Positions 39,001-48,395 of a DNA stretch of 64,000 bases are shown here, piece after piece; within the stretch, counting starts at the first letter, position 1, and the number at the start of each line of letters is the position of its first letter. Source of the stretch: Apostichopus japonicus (Eukaryota > Echinodermata > Holothuroidea > Aspidochirotida > Stichopodidae); NCBI RefSeq assembly GCF_037975245.1, contig NC_092581.1, forward strand, positions 10,175,303 to 10,239,302, read 5' to 3'. The notes beneath the pieces were generated by a model. The model searched no databases, was not told where the DNA came from, and saw only the letters and a list, made by a program, of their open reading frames with translations. Both the position numbers and the translations under genes were made by a program.

Positions 39001-40036
39001 CTTCTTTTCTCTCTTACCTGTCTCCACTCTTCAGTTGCACTTTCCCCATCTACCTTAGAAGCTAAATGACTGGAAACGGTTTAGCACTGCTATCCTCTAT
39101 TCCTAATTCCTGGGCACCGCCCTCTTTCTCCACCTCCTTCCCAATCTACCATTCAGTAAGTAAAGCAACTTTTAGGTTGTCTGTAAATTTGATATTTAAC
39201 TAAACAGCTACAAAGTTTCAGTCAGATCAACAGTACTCTTATAAAAGTTGACTTTACTGTTTCTCTTTCCTCGGTAGAGAACATTGCCTGCACCCCATCC
39301 ATCAAACCTGCAGTCACCTCAACACTACAGCCGGACCAGAGCTAAAAGCAACAGCTCCGCGAAGACGGAATCCACATCAGAGGCAGCCACCTGTAAGGGG
39401 AAGATATCCAGAGGAAAATACCACCAGCCAAGGAAAGGAGCAGGACTTAGAAACTTTGGAGTCCGAAGAAGCGGATCTGAACCAAACCTGTCTCTGATGC
39501 AGGATCGTCACTCCGGATCGAAACAGATCTTGTCTCCCAACGGTAGAAGTGAGAACGACCCGCAAAGGAGCAATCTACGTAGAAGTTCGGGCGGAGCTTC
39601 TGGTCTCAAGAAATCAGGGATTGCGAGGAACAATACGGAGCAAACGAGCGGACTGAAAAGAGAAAATAAGGAGCAACATCCGGTCAAAGGTCAGACGTCG
39701 TTCGGGAAGTTCAAAACTAAGAGGTCACCAGGGTCCATCATCCCAGCGTTGATTAGTCCCGGATTCCATTACCCAAGCAATTCCTCAAAGTTACCAGTGA
39801 AACATTTGAAAAACAGGGGTGCAGGAACAGGAAAATTCCAGGGAAAGTCGTCCGAGAAACCCGTCCTCCACAGAGGAAAGAACAGTGCAACGGGCACCAG
39901 GACCGGGGTGGATGGGGCGGTGGATGTGAACATGAACGAAAACGGTAACAACTGTAATCCAGCAGCGAACGAAGTCACGGGGAGTTGGGAGACGGTGAGC
40001 AGTGGCGAAGCAGACAGAGATGTGAATGGAGTTTGA
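9019..40036 (+). CDS. CEP97: Centrosomal protein of 97 kDa (CEP97) with FN3 domain
   Basis: In animals CEP97 binds CP110 through its leucine-rich repeats, localises to the distal centriole and restrains cilium formation. Coding exons read here: 9019-9031 (exon from 9011), 9171-9325, 9984-10142, 11075-11176, 11485-11598, 12693-12781, 15508-15597, 16163-16277, 17091-17502, 17953-18556, 18897-19052, 19616-19691, 20183-20422, 21131-21292, 22315-22547, 26361-26785, 28044-28765, 39278-40036. All junctions are GT-AG, phases match throughout, and the total is 4,626 nt (1,541 residues plus stop). Orthology rests on hallmark strings such as [32 protein letters not shown] and LSLAENEI. Order: LRRs about 15-210, cap to 279, linker to 617, IQ about 625-641, coiled coil to about 830, FN3 about 838-930, basic tail. 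Human CEP97 is about 865 residues, so this one is nearly twice as long. A 5' UTR exon is not located. Confidence 0.9.
9171..16277 (+). CDS. CEP97: CEP97 exons 2-8: leucine-rich repeats and cap
   Basis: Residues 5-279. Successive LRR signatures are visible: [120 protein letters not shown]. They end in the cap containing [12 protein letters not shown] and [18 protein letters not shown]. Most introns fall at repeat boundaries. Intron 3 (10143-11074) carries two decayed copies of the end of exon 3; intron 6 (12782-15507) carries a 20-bp minisatellite and a SINE. Confidence 0.9.
10077..11280 (+). repeat. Tandem repeat made of partial CEP97 exon 3 plus intron
   Basis: A unit of about 240 bp spans the last ~65 nt of exon 3, its donor and downstream intron. 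Copies start near 10077 (functional exon end), 10319 and 10564; a fragment of the unit's far end recurs at about 11190-11280 after exon 4. In the second copy one inserted base shifts the frame. In the third an in-frame TAA follows WLN. All three keep the donor-like AAGGTATCT. These are pseudo-exons. Confidence 0.85.
13700..13870. repeat. Low-complexity AT-rich tandem words in intron 6
   Basis: Arrays of GCAAAAT and of AATGATGCCAT sit side by side, giving a short simple-sequence block with no coding meaning. Confidence 0.75.
14690..14960 (+). mobile_element. Probable tRNA-derived SINE in CEP97 intron 6
   Basis: TGTGGCTAAGAAGG resembles an A box; 40-50 nt later GGTTCGATCCC is a perfect B-box core. 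The tail (CCAATATAAGTTGGGTCC onward) is unrelated to any tRNA. There is no acceptor stem, so this is not a tRNA gene. Boundaries are approximate. Confidence 0.55.
15037..15300 (+). repeat. 20-21 bp minisatellite in CEP97 intron 6
   Basis: About 12 units of ATGGCTATGCAAAATGGTCA with variants (GGACAA, CTAAATGG). A long frame with repeated NGYAKW and AMQNGQ results only from the periodicity. Confidence 0.9.
17091..18556 (+). CDS. CEP97: CEP97 exons 9-10: basic and Pro/Ser-rich linker
   Basis: Residues 280-617. Exon 9 opens with a Lys/Gln/His-rich helix ([16 protein letters not shown]), then a Pro/Thr/Ser-rich stretch ([15 protein letters not shown]) and ends in a conserved-looking block [14 protein letters not shown]. 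Exon 10 has an acidic/Ser patch ([18 protein letters not shown]) and a Lys/Arg-rich end ([19 protein letters not shown]). The region looks disordered and phosphorylatable. Acceptor and donor consensus sequences are good at both exons. Confidence 0.85.
18897..21292 (+). CDS. CEP97: CEP97 exons 11-14: IQ motif and coiled coil
   Basis: Residues 618-829. Exon 11 encodes the IQ motif [16 protein letters not shown], a calmodulin-binding pattern also present in vertebrate CEP97. Exon 12 ([19 protein letters not shown]) and exons 13-14 continue as helices with heptad character. Exon 13 holds a short internal repeat of the form LSQEHHG (three to four times) before [16 protein letters not shown]. Confidence 0.85.
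19087..19195. repeat. Inverted pair of dispersed retroposon fragments
   Basis: Arms 19087-19131 and 19151-19195 are reverse complements with few mismatches (GTAAGTTGGCCTGACGTTTC against its complement), separated by a T-rich 19-nt loop. Sequence of the same family continues to the right to about 19245 (GGATAAGCAGTTTGCTAAC). Two copies of the GATCCTGCTAGGATC family thus lie head to head in CEP97 intron 11. Confidence 0.85.
20048..20112 (+). repeat. tRNA-like fragment in intron 12
   Basis: GGATAACTCAGTTGGTAGAG is an excellent A-box/D-arm match and is followed by an anticodon-arm-like stretch. No B box or acceptor stem follows, so it is most likely a truncated SINE head or tRNA relic, not a functional tRNA gene. 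Confidence 0.5.
21300..21780 (+). repeat. Long polypyrimidine tract in CEP97 intron 14
   Basis: From about 21360 to 21775 the plus strand is almost pure C/T (CCCTCC, CTTCC words). It is preceded by a leader GATAAGGCCAAAGATAAGG then CTCCAAATCAGTGCCC. A related leader and shorter tract occur at 22995-23210. Confidence 0.85.
22315..26785 (+). CDS. CEP97: CEP97 exons 15-16: fibronectin type III domain
   Basis: Residues 830-1048. Exon 15 reads [20 protein letters not shown], then GYRLHID, and ends at VPGTYK; the split lysine codon (AA|G) is completed in exon 16, which continues [20 protein letters not shown]. This is a complete FN3 pattern: W in strand B, Y-x-L in C, a final A-x-x/S block and a G strand. 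The domain spans a 3.8-kb intron with matching phase 2, which argues for one transcript. After it, exon 16 is acidic/Ser-rich and ends in a helix [15 protein letters not shown]. Human CEP97, as I recall it, has no annotated FN3. Confidence 0.8.
22990..23212 (+). repeat. Second polypyrimidine tract with shared leader
   Basis: Leader TCTAGAGATAAGGCCAAATT and CTCCAAAATCATTGCCC is followed by about 180 nt of C/T-rich sequence. It parallels the tract at 21300-21780, so both are probably copies of one repeat that ends in a polypyrimidine tail. Confidence 0.75.
24390..24838 (+). repeat. 155-bp tandem repeat, three units, intron 15
   Basis: GTGTCCACAGGAA recurs at 24427, 24582 and 24737, an exact 155-bp spacing. 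Each unit also contains CAATACTTCACAGG and AAATTGTGACCTATTTCTT. The third unit is incomplete at its right end. Open frames here repeat with the unit and are not genes. Confidence 0.9.
27180..27530. repeat. 29-bp minisatellite, about 12 units, intron 16
   Basis: Unit GGTTGAGGGTTCCAAGATTC plus TGATGGAAG. Since 29 is not a multiple of 3, each minus-strand frame passes through all unit phases, and the lack of stops in the unit leaves three long overlapping frames ([12 protein letters not shown]). These are artefacts of the repeat. Confidence 0.9.
28044..40036 (+). CDS. CEP97: CEP97 exons 17-18: long basic/Ser-rich C-terminal tail
   Basis: Exon 17 (28044-28765) and exon 18 (39278-40036) encode residues 1049-1541. 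The acceptor of exon 17 completes GGC (G|GC) in frame after exon 16. Exon 17 is Ser/Asp/Glu-rich, with a six-Glu run near its end ([10 protein letters not shown]). Exon 18 is Lys/Arg/Ser-rich ([20 protein letters not shown]) and ends [19 protein letters not shown] before TGA. I recognise no domain. The intron between them is 10,512 bp and holds another gene on the opposite strand. Exon 18 could belong to a neighbouring transcript, but phase 0 matches and it has no upstream start. Confidence 0.7.
29620..29770. repeat. 73-bp tandem duplication
   Basis: ATGTACCCAT ... GAGTTCTGTAAAT ... GCATTGGTATCACCCACC occurs twice with an offset of 73 bp (29632 and 29705). Confidence 0.8.
30010..30112 (-). 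repeat. Dispersed retroposon fragment
   Basis: AACAAACTGCTTATCTACTG followed by CCTCGCAGGATTCTTCTTGG on the plus strand places this degenerate copy in the same family as the inserts at 19.1, 51.1 and 57.9 kb. Confidence 0.55.
30117..30255 (+). repeat. Dispersed repeat with CG-rich palindrome, copy 1
   Basis: About 140 bp, containing TTCCGCGGATTCGCGGAA at 30128-30145 and AAACTGGAGCCTATACCGCA. It matches, in reverse orientation, the block at 50373-50520 in FAAH2 intron 4. Confidence 0.8.
30648..32666 (-). CDS. Secreted neurotrophin/Spaetzle-like cystine-knot precursor
   Basis: Two exons: 31665-32666 (334 codons) and 30648-30926 (92 codons plus stop), joined in phase 0 at CAG|GTAAGG and a TTTTAG acceptor; 426 residues. 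An N-terminal signal peptide ([17 protein letters not shown]) starts a pro-region with a Ser-rich stretch (165-185) and six Arg at 187-192. A furin-type site RQKR ends at 298. The mature part begins [20 protein letters not shown], continues [10 protein letters not shown] and ends [11 protein letters not shown] plus a Thr/Pro tail. The spacing of C310, C349, C362 and C393 fits Cys 1, 2, 4 and 5 of NGF. Cys 3 and 6, which bond to each other in NGF, are absent. Family assignment is by pattern; Spaetzle-like is equally possible. The whole gene lies in the last CEP97 intron on the opposite strand. Function in signalling is inferred only. Confidence 0.75.
35535..36134. repeat. 298-bp tandem duplication, nearly identical
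   Basis: Copies 35535-35832 and 35833-36134, starting AACAAATTTTTATGTTTGC and ending GTTGGTGAAATAGT. Differences are a handful of indels (e.g. TTCTATG/TTCTACTGTATG), so the duplication is recent. No coding content. It sits in the last CEP97 intron, upstream of the nested ligand gene. Confidence 0.95.
36425..37440 (+). repeat. Pair of ~100-bp dispersed repeats
   Basis: Similar blocks at 36425-36527 and 37335-37438: TCACTT(C/T)AAT(G/T)AATCCAT, then TCAGTGAA(T/C)C(T/C)GGTA, AAAACC(A/G)AAAAGT and a poly-A/T-rich end ATTAAACAAA. The A-rich end suggests retroposition. Confidence 0.7.
37490..37750 (-). mobile_element. Probable LINE/SINE 3' fragment
   Basis: CCCATTATGCCTCCTGGCAC and GGGCAGCAACAACCTTCCA resemble, from memory, conserved 3' segments of dispersed L2/CR1-like elements in marine invertebrates. 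The 109-codon open frame across it has no recognisable domain. Boundaries are approximate. Confidence 0.4.
38215..38310 (-). mobile_element. SINE tail fragment
   Basis: GCGAAGAAGCCATCATTGGC and GCTGACCGAAGTCAGTCTC match the tail of the tRNA-derived SINE at 6520-6757, with the tRNA-like head missing. Confidence 0.75.
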
Positions 40037-40524
40037 AAGAGTCGGATTGGAATAGGTCAAAAAATTGAAATGAAGTTTGTGCAATTGTTTAAGATCTATG
40101 GTAATGAAAGAGCCGAGTGGTAAGTGGGGGGGGGGGGGGGAGGGAATGAGGGTGATTAGAAGTAAATATGGTTAGAAATATAAAAATCCAGACAACTTTG
40201 AAGTATCGTTGCTATGAACCCTGTATGGTCCATTCAGTTTGCCAGTGTGGTTTAACATTTCTGAATTTTGCATTCTGAAACCAAATCAATTATTCTTGGC
40301 CCAATTGATATTGAAATGATGGTAAAAACATGTGCAAACGGTTGCAAATGTAAACATTGAAAATGCCTCGAGCACCGTAGAAGTTAGGGGTAATGGTTCA
40401 TGGGTTGTTCAATTGCAAATACGTGATTTATTGGAAGAAGGGGGGGGGGCCAGGGGATACATTCAGAAATGACCACTGCGATAACTAGGTTGAAATATTC
40501 AAAGTGGATCAAAAGTAGAGAACG

Positions 40525-40872
40525 GACAGTCGGCACTCTGATGGCTGTTCATAATTTAAATAGACTGTAAAAATTGCTATTGCTAAGAAAATGAAATGAG
40601 ATTGGTTCAAGTCCTTGATCTTCACAGCTTGATTTGTTACATATGCAGCAGCTGGGGCTGCTCCACCAAATGTATGTTTCATTGTTTTGGAATCGAGTAT
40701 AGAGGGCATGGTTGGCACTCTGATGGCTATTTATCATTCAAATAGACTGTACAATTACTATTGCTAAGAAACTGAAAAGAGATTGGTTCAACTCCTTGAT
40801 CTTCATAGCTTGATTTGTTGCATATGCAGCTGGGGCTACATGAATGTATGAGTCATTGTTTTAAAGTACATG
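40525..40872. repeat. ~180-bp tandem duplication 3' of CEP97
   Basis: GGCACTCTGATGGCT, AAATAGACTGTA, GATTGGTTCAA, CCTTGATCTTCA and GCAGCTGGGGCT recur in order at about 40532 and 40713. The two copies differ by point changes. Confidence 0.85.
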
Positions 40873-41489
40873 TCTGTACATGTACTTGTACAGTACATGT
40901 CTGTAATACATGTCTGAAGTACATGTCTGAAATAGAGTGCCTGTGTACAGTTGTGTATTAATGTTAGCATGGTTCTTCAACCATTTCTGTCTTCAAAGCA
41001 ATCAATATCTGTTGCTTCAACTAGCCCTTAGTACGATGTCATGTAGATTATTGTGCAAACTACTGTGTCATTTTAAAACAAATTTAATTTCAAGCGTTGA
41101 AGATGGGGCATCAGAACCACACATTTTTGGTTACCCTTAATTGTAGTTTATACTGCATGTTCTTAGCCTGAGTATGGACAGAGTCTTTCTTTCTAAATGC
41201 ACTGGATATTTTCTTGTTTGGTATCACATGATTAGTGTATGAATGCATACAAAACATCAATCAATGCTTTATTAATGGCAAAAATGTATTGGTTCGGTTA
41301 AGTCAGTTTAAGTGTAACCGCTGCTCAAGATGAATGTAAATACTCAACGTAATTAAAACTGTGCCTTAAAGCTTAAAGCAATATGTAAATTTTGTTATGT
41401 GGTTCATGTATGCAGTATATCTATTTCAAAATATGATGGCACAGAGATGGGGCTATGAGTGGAATAACAGCAAAGTAGGAAAGGTTAGT

Positions 41490-41990
41490 TTCTGTCCCTG
41501 GAGTAATAGCCCAAAGGGGGGGGGGGAGGGGAGTAGGGTCAGGTCAGTATCTATCCTTGGAGTAATAACACAGAGGGGGAGTAGAGGAGGGTCAGTTTCT
41601 ATCCTTGAGTAATGACACAGAGGGGGGGGGAGGGTCAGAATCTATCCCTGGAGTAATAGCCCAGAGGGGGAGTAGGGGAAGGTCAGTTTCTATCCTTGGA
41701 GTTATAACACAGAGAGGGGTAGTGGGGAGGGTCAGTATCTATCCCTAGAGTTTAACAGCTTTAGAAGGGGTAGTTGGGGGTCAGTATCTAGCCCTGGAGT
41801 AATAGCTAAGCTGGAGGTAGTAGGGAGGGTTGGTGTCCCATCTTCTAATCTGTCTAATCTTCATATGAGGGGGTCGCAGGGAGGTTCAATTTCCCACCCT
41901 GGAGTAGTAACATGCAGTAGATGGGGTAGTTGGGAGGTCAGTCTCCCATCCTGGAATAATAGCATCAAGAGGGTGGTAGGGAGAGTCATT
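41490..41990 (+). repeat. G-rich ~48-bp minisatellite, about nine units
   Basis: Unit: GGTCAGTATCTATCCCTGGA, GTAATAGCACAGA, then a G-run and GTAGGGGA. Units diverge toward the right end. Runs of up to 11 G are present. It lies 1.5 kb downstream of the CEP97 stop. Confidence 0.8.
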
Positions 41991-43208
41991 TCTTCTCGCC
42001 AGATGTGGCACCATCTGGGGAATGATAAAGGAGCACATAGCACAATGTGAAAGAGAAAAACATGTTTCAAAAGAGAAACAATTACTTGACTGGATCTTAG
42101 ATCAATTGCAAGAAGTCCTTGTTTTGGAAAGATTTATTTTTGTGGTCTCATTGGCACAGACTTGAATTTCTCAGAGTACAATGCAGTGGTCACTAGGCTT
42201 CATGATAAACTGCTAGTCTGCAAATATAGGGTTGGTGGGATTGTGGGAGGGGGGGGGGGTGGCGGTAGCTACAATATGCATGTTATTTGAACATTAAAGT
42301 GGGCCGGAAAATCCAACAATGGCACCTTAGACGAACCTAAATTGTCTTTATCCTCGGTATGGACGACATTCTGTTCCAATGATCACAGGTATTTTAGAAA
42401 AAGACAGTTTCAAGTAAAGATAAGGATGTCAACAGAAGGGGGTGTGGGAGTTGGAGACGGTAGTGGCAATTGAGGTGTCAATGCACATGTTTGATATTTA
42501 TTGTATATATCTTCATAGCTATTAAGTTTGTAGATAAGAGAATTTAATATTTGTGAGACTGAATTATCTATTGTCAAGATGAACTCTCAGAGAGGAATAA
42601 GAATCCTAAGATTTATTCTAAATAAACATGTTTTCTTACATTTTACAGCCTATTTCTTTGTTTTATATCTATTCCCTATTTAGTTATACATGAGTGTAAT
42701 ATTAAATACATTTGCTGTTTTGAGTTTAAACTAATCTACAAGTTTGATGCACTTTCAATACAAAGGTAATAGAGTAATAAGTGCGGAATCCCTCAAATTG
42801 GTTTGACTTTATGGTTTGGTGAGTAAACATTAAATGTGAAATCATCCCCAGTATACAGTAACTGTTAGTAACCATGCTGTGTTGAAGAAAACTAGCATTC
42901 CAAGATTGGTATGTCACTCATTTTAGTAAATACCATTTAACGACTGTCTGGATAAGCCAGGTCCACACAGTGAACCTTCGGAAACCATTTCTCTAGTAGT
43001 CCATTGGAGGATTAGATTCGCCATCTCTTTTTCTGATAGAAGAAAAGGATGAAATCGTTAAGGCAACCAAAAACACTTGGAAGTACTAAAGAGCCCTTAA
43101 TATACAGTTTTGTTAAAAAAGTGAAAGAACCTCTTACAAACAACAAGATTGGTTGGGTCCTTTCAAAAACTATTAAGGCTCATTCTCTCTCATTGGTCAA
43201 ATTTTCAC

Positions 43209-43780
<572 letters not shown>

Positions 43781-45383
43781 GATTCAACTTTTTTGCTAAT
43801 CACAAATGTTTGGAAGTTTGGAAAATGTGAGATAGAAGTGAAACATTGTGTTTGTCAGTGACCCACAAGCATTGGCATTTGAATTCCATAAATTTTAGAA
43901 GCACAGGTTGAGGTTAACCAATGGACGCTGTGAGGTCATCTTCCATGCAAATTATGTATCCTAATTGCTTTGCAATACTAAACCAGAGTACAGTCGTTGT
44001 GTGCGCTCATCAGTCGTTCAGGGTGATGTGATTAACTACTCTAATGAATGTATGAGATCAACACAAGGAAACAAAAAAGATTATTTCTGATTTTTTTTAC
44101 ATTACTTTTATTTCAGGTAAATCTAATCATCATTATCATCTAATCAATAAGCATCTGATAAAATCATAGATTTTAACCTTCATCATTTGAAACATGTTTA
44201 TTTAAATAGCAGCACTGAGGTTATCAAAAGCATCACATTGTTGAATAAATATGATTGCATATTAGAATTGATCCCAAAAAATACCAAAAACAAATCAAAC
44301 TATAATTTTTTTACAAAAAAAAAATTAATTCCGAAATCAAAAAGTAATTCAAAATTTACATCCATATGAATTATATTTTAAATTGCACAATTGCCATCTG
44401 CTTCTGTCAGCTGGTCATGAAGGACACTTTGCATGCTTTATAATTTTATAAAATAATGGTGAATAATTGAAAAAAGTTTGAATATAGTACATGATAGTAG
44501 TTTAAAAAATTATGACATTCGTTAACTGTGACATTCGTTAACTGATTATTTAGAAATTCAATATTTCAATACACGAGCAATTAACAATACGATCAGCATA
44601 ACAACCCACATAGCTATAAAACATATTTCACAATGCAACATAAATGTCTATTTCAGAGGTTCAACCTGTTAGTTGTTAACAAGTCACATGACGCATCTTT
44701 GAATGCAACAATTTGTCATCATTGTCACCGTGGAAATAAATATTAAAATTAATGCCTTTTATACTAGCAACATGCAAGCAGCTGAGGGTTTTAAAAGAGT
44801 TCAAACTTACTGTACAACCAAGGAGTATAGAAACCCCAGATAAAATCACTGTTGGTACTTTTTAGGTCCAATGGAAATACAAAATTCATGCCTCGTCTTG
44901 TTGCACTTGTTACATTTATTTTCAAAATGTTACGAATTTAACTACAACATTAATTCTACACATTGCACAATGATTACCTTGTGTAACTTTACCAGTAGTA
45001 TGTTAAACGGACAATAGTACTAAAATAGAGGTAGATTAAAAAATAATACTTATTGGATGTTTTAATTACCTTTAACAGCCAAGTTTATACTCCGCCTTTT
45101 TAGTGCATTTTTGATAATTTATTCAGAAAACCTGACAAATCAATCTGATAGGCTTAATCTCACCAGTATGACATAAAGTTACCAAAAAAAACAACTTTAC
45201 TTCATCGATTTACACTTGTTTTCGTGTCCAAAGATGGTGCAATTAAGTTGCAAACTTGAGCCATGAGTTTACATTCAACTTTAATATTAAGCTTGGACTG
45301 GAAACATCTGTTGAAGTGTTACAACCCTAGGCTTAGTTACTGATGTGTTTTCTTGTTTTAAGGTAACTTAATACCGTCTTGAT

Positions 45384-48300
45384 TGTAGCCTTAATGCAAC
45401 AGATGAGCCATATATTTTTTCTTGGTCTTTCCTAAGCATTAGGAAGAAGCACCTGATACATTTTCTCAATGGGTTGCTCTTGGAAACCCTGTTAGCTACT
45501 TTCCAAGGATGCACAAACATTCCTGAAGTTTAAGAGCATGCAAAAATCTACATTTTACTAAACGCTGGATATTTATTACTCAGCACCATCACTGTCTCAA
45601 CGGTGGTGGTTAAGGAATAAACAATCAGAGACTATTTCACATAACTGCTGTATATATGGATAGCTGTGAGTTGTGTTGACAGGTCAGAAATATTTTGGTG
45701 ACAGTTCTAATATTTGGAAAGGGTCCGAGTGAAGCTGATTTCTAGTGGACAAAAGACGGTAACGAATTACACTATTTTATGTACACAGCTCTACCGGTCA
45801 CACAGACCAAAATGTTGTGTTAAATTGAAAGGCCAAAATCCATGATGGTCAACTCTATTCACAGACTGTGTTACTTCAAAACAATAGTCCATTAGCAGAG
45901 GCCAGTTTGAGTTTACTTTACGAGGCTTGCTTCGTTGATTGGACTTTGCTAAGATTGATTAAAGAATGATTACAATTGCAATAGATTGCAGTAACTATGT
46001 ACACACTTTGGTTTCCAGCAAGACTGACCATAATCTTGTTTCTTGTCAAATATTTGAAAGTCCGGTTTCTGCAAGAGAGTAATACGATCTGCAGCACACT
46101 TGGTCTAGGTATGTTTCCCTGCAGTGAATTATTCTGTGGTTTTTAATTTAATATATATCTTACTGATTGAAAAGATGATGAAAAGACGAAAAGCACAATA
46201 ACTTAAAAACTTTCAAAATAATAAACTGATAAAATAATGAAATATGGAAAAAAAAATATTCACAGACAGTTGAAATTAAATAGGTTTAAATATTGAGAGA
46301 TAGCTACTTATTCAAGCTTGGCCATTATTTTAACAAGTGCAAGGAAGAACGATTATCGTCCTGTTCAAATATTTCACATTGCTTCCTATATGGTTCACTG
46401 CTGTGTACACAAAATGTTAAGCAAGAACAAAGGGAACTGGATAAGGTATTGAACACCAAAGGATCGATGCATCTGTGATGTCACGGATGAAGATCCTAGC
46501 TGGTCAAAACTAAACATTTTTCATAACAAGTATAATCCTCTCCTTGACCAAAATATGTGTCAAAATTTAAAACCGTTACAATAAATAATTCCCAGTTTTT
46601 ATGAGAAAAATCTGGTGATCAGTAGTAGCCGTATGATAAGTTACAGTGAAAGAGCCAACTGCTTAGAGGTAAATAATTCCAACTCTTGTCAAAATTTCTA
46701 ACGATATTCAAAGATCAATTTTATGGCGGCACCTTTTCTGTTAAGCATTTTCTGGACTGATTGTGGCCTTGAGAGAACATGAAACAGGCAAGAAGAGAAA
46801 AGAGAATAAACACTGGAATGTAATGGTTGCCCAGATACAGCCCCTGAAAACTCTTCACATCTACTAAATAGCAACCCAAAACATACCATCCGGGCTAACA
46901 GAAATAAAAACTGGGCCACCGTCAGTCATCCACAGATTTGTTTCCGTCGTTTTCGTCTGTCCCCAGACGATCGCCTACCAACGAACCGCTCAATTCCGTC
47001 ACCCATCCCCCGAATCCCTTTTCTAGTTGCCGGGCAACGGCTAGGGTCAGGTGATCGTTGTAAGGTGTGGTCACCAGCTGAACGCCTAACGGCAGCCCTT
47101 GTGTGCTCAGTCCCAATGGCACTTGAGTCACGGGGAATCCGAGAGCGTTGAAGATCCCGGTGTACGCAAAGTTGGTGGGATGTACGATCGGCGAGTTATG
47201 GAAAGGCGCTATCTTTGGATGGGAGGGGTAGAGAAGGACACCGTTGTCGCCGAGCAATTCTTTCAGCTGATCACGCAGCTTGGTGCAGGACGAGAGGAGA
47301 CGGTCTGTTTTATCTGGCATGAGTCGATCGAAATCTTCAAAGAGGGCAAGAAGTATGGCGGGTAGGGTGTGGTTGGAGAGATTGAAAATGCGTTTCACGA
47401 GTTCAAGGCTCGGGAGGACCTGGGTGCCGTGGTCTCCCATGAGAGAGGTAAAGGTGTCTCCACCGCTCTTCTGCATGCGTGCAGACCAGATAGCTACTGA
47501 GTACTTGAAGCGATGAAGTAACTTGTGTTCGACTTTTACGCCGAGGGTTTCTTCGAGGTATTTAGCGGCCTGTAGAGAATAAGAAAAATATGAACGTAGA
47601 AACGACAAATCAATCGCATTTTTACTTTGACCGAAAAAAAAGCCATATTCTTTAATGAATATCAATTAATGAATTGCACAACATGTTAAACATTAAATAT
47701 TCAGCTTAACTCTGCACGAATGTTTTTCGTGTTTATTTAATAGAAAAAATGGTTGAAGGACAAAGATGATCTAATACCCGGGAGACACTTCTCACCAAGT
47801 TTTGACTGGATTGAATGCCTACTTACAATATCTATTGCCTAAAACTATTACAGTCAAAATAACATACATTGACTCATATAACAAATATTTATACTTTTTT
47901 TTTTAATCACAGACAGTTTCCTGCAGCTCCAGAACTTAAAAAGGCTTGTCAAAAGAGAATATTGATAATTAATGCTGCAAAAGAGAATCAGAGGAAACAA
48001 ATATAACACTTGAAAGATGACGTATTTGTGGATTCGTTACAAGCCAACTCGGGATGGTGTAATGATTAATTACCAAAGGCAGGTACTTAATAGCAAAGTT
48101 TTTGCTTTTTCTGTGCCAGGCAAAGAGATAGTACTATAAAATTCACAGACCTGTGTCAACAAGACTCAGGGGTTTGAAATGAATCATTTATCAACTGTAC
48201 CCTTCTTCTGTACATATTAATGATCACGAAGCAACAATGTTTAACACATATGATTTATTTTGGCGGTTCTTTTGTTTGTTTTTCTTTACTATTAAAACAA

Positions 48301-48395
48301 TTTGTCTGAGAATGGTTGATGGGCTGGTCTTTGGTAAGCATTAGGAAAAAACTCCTGATACATTTTCTCAAGGATCCATGGGTTGCTCTTTGGCA
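45384..48395. repeat. Pair of ~75-bp dispersed repeats
   Basis: Blocks at about 45420-45485 and 48328-48395 share GGTCTTT, AAGCATTAGGAA, CCTGATACATTTTCTCAA and GGGTTGCTCTT. The second lies in FAAH2 intron 5, the first downstream of the gene. Confidence 0.75.
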
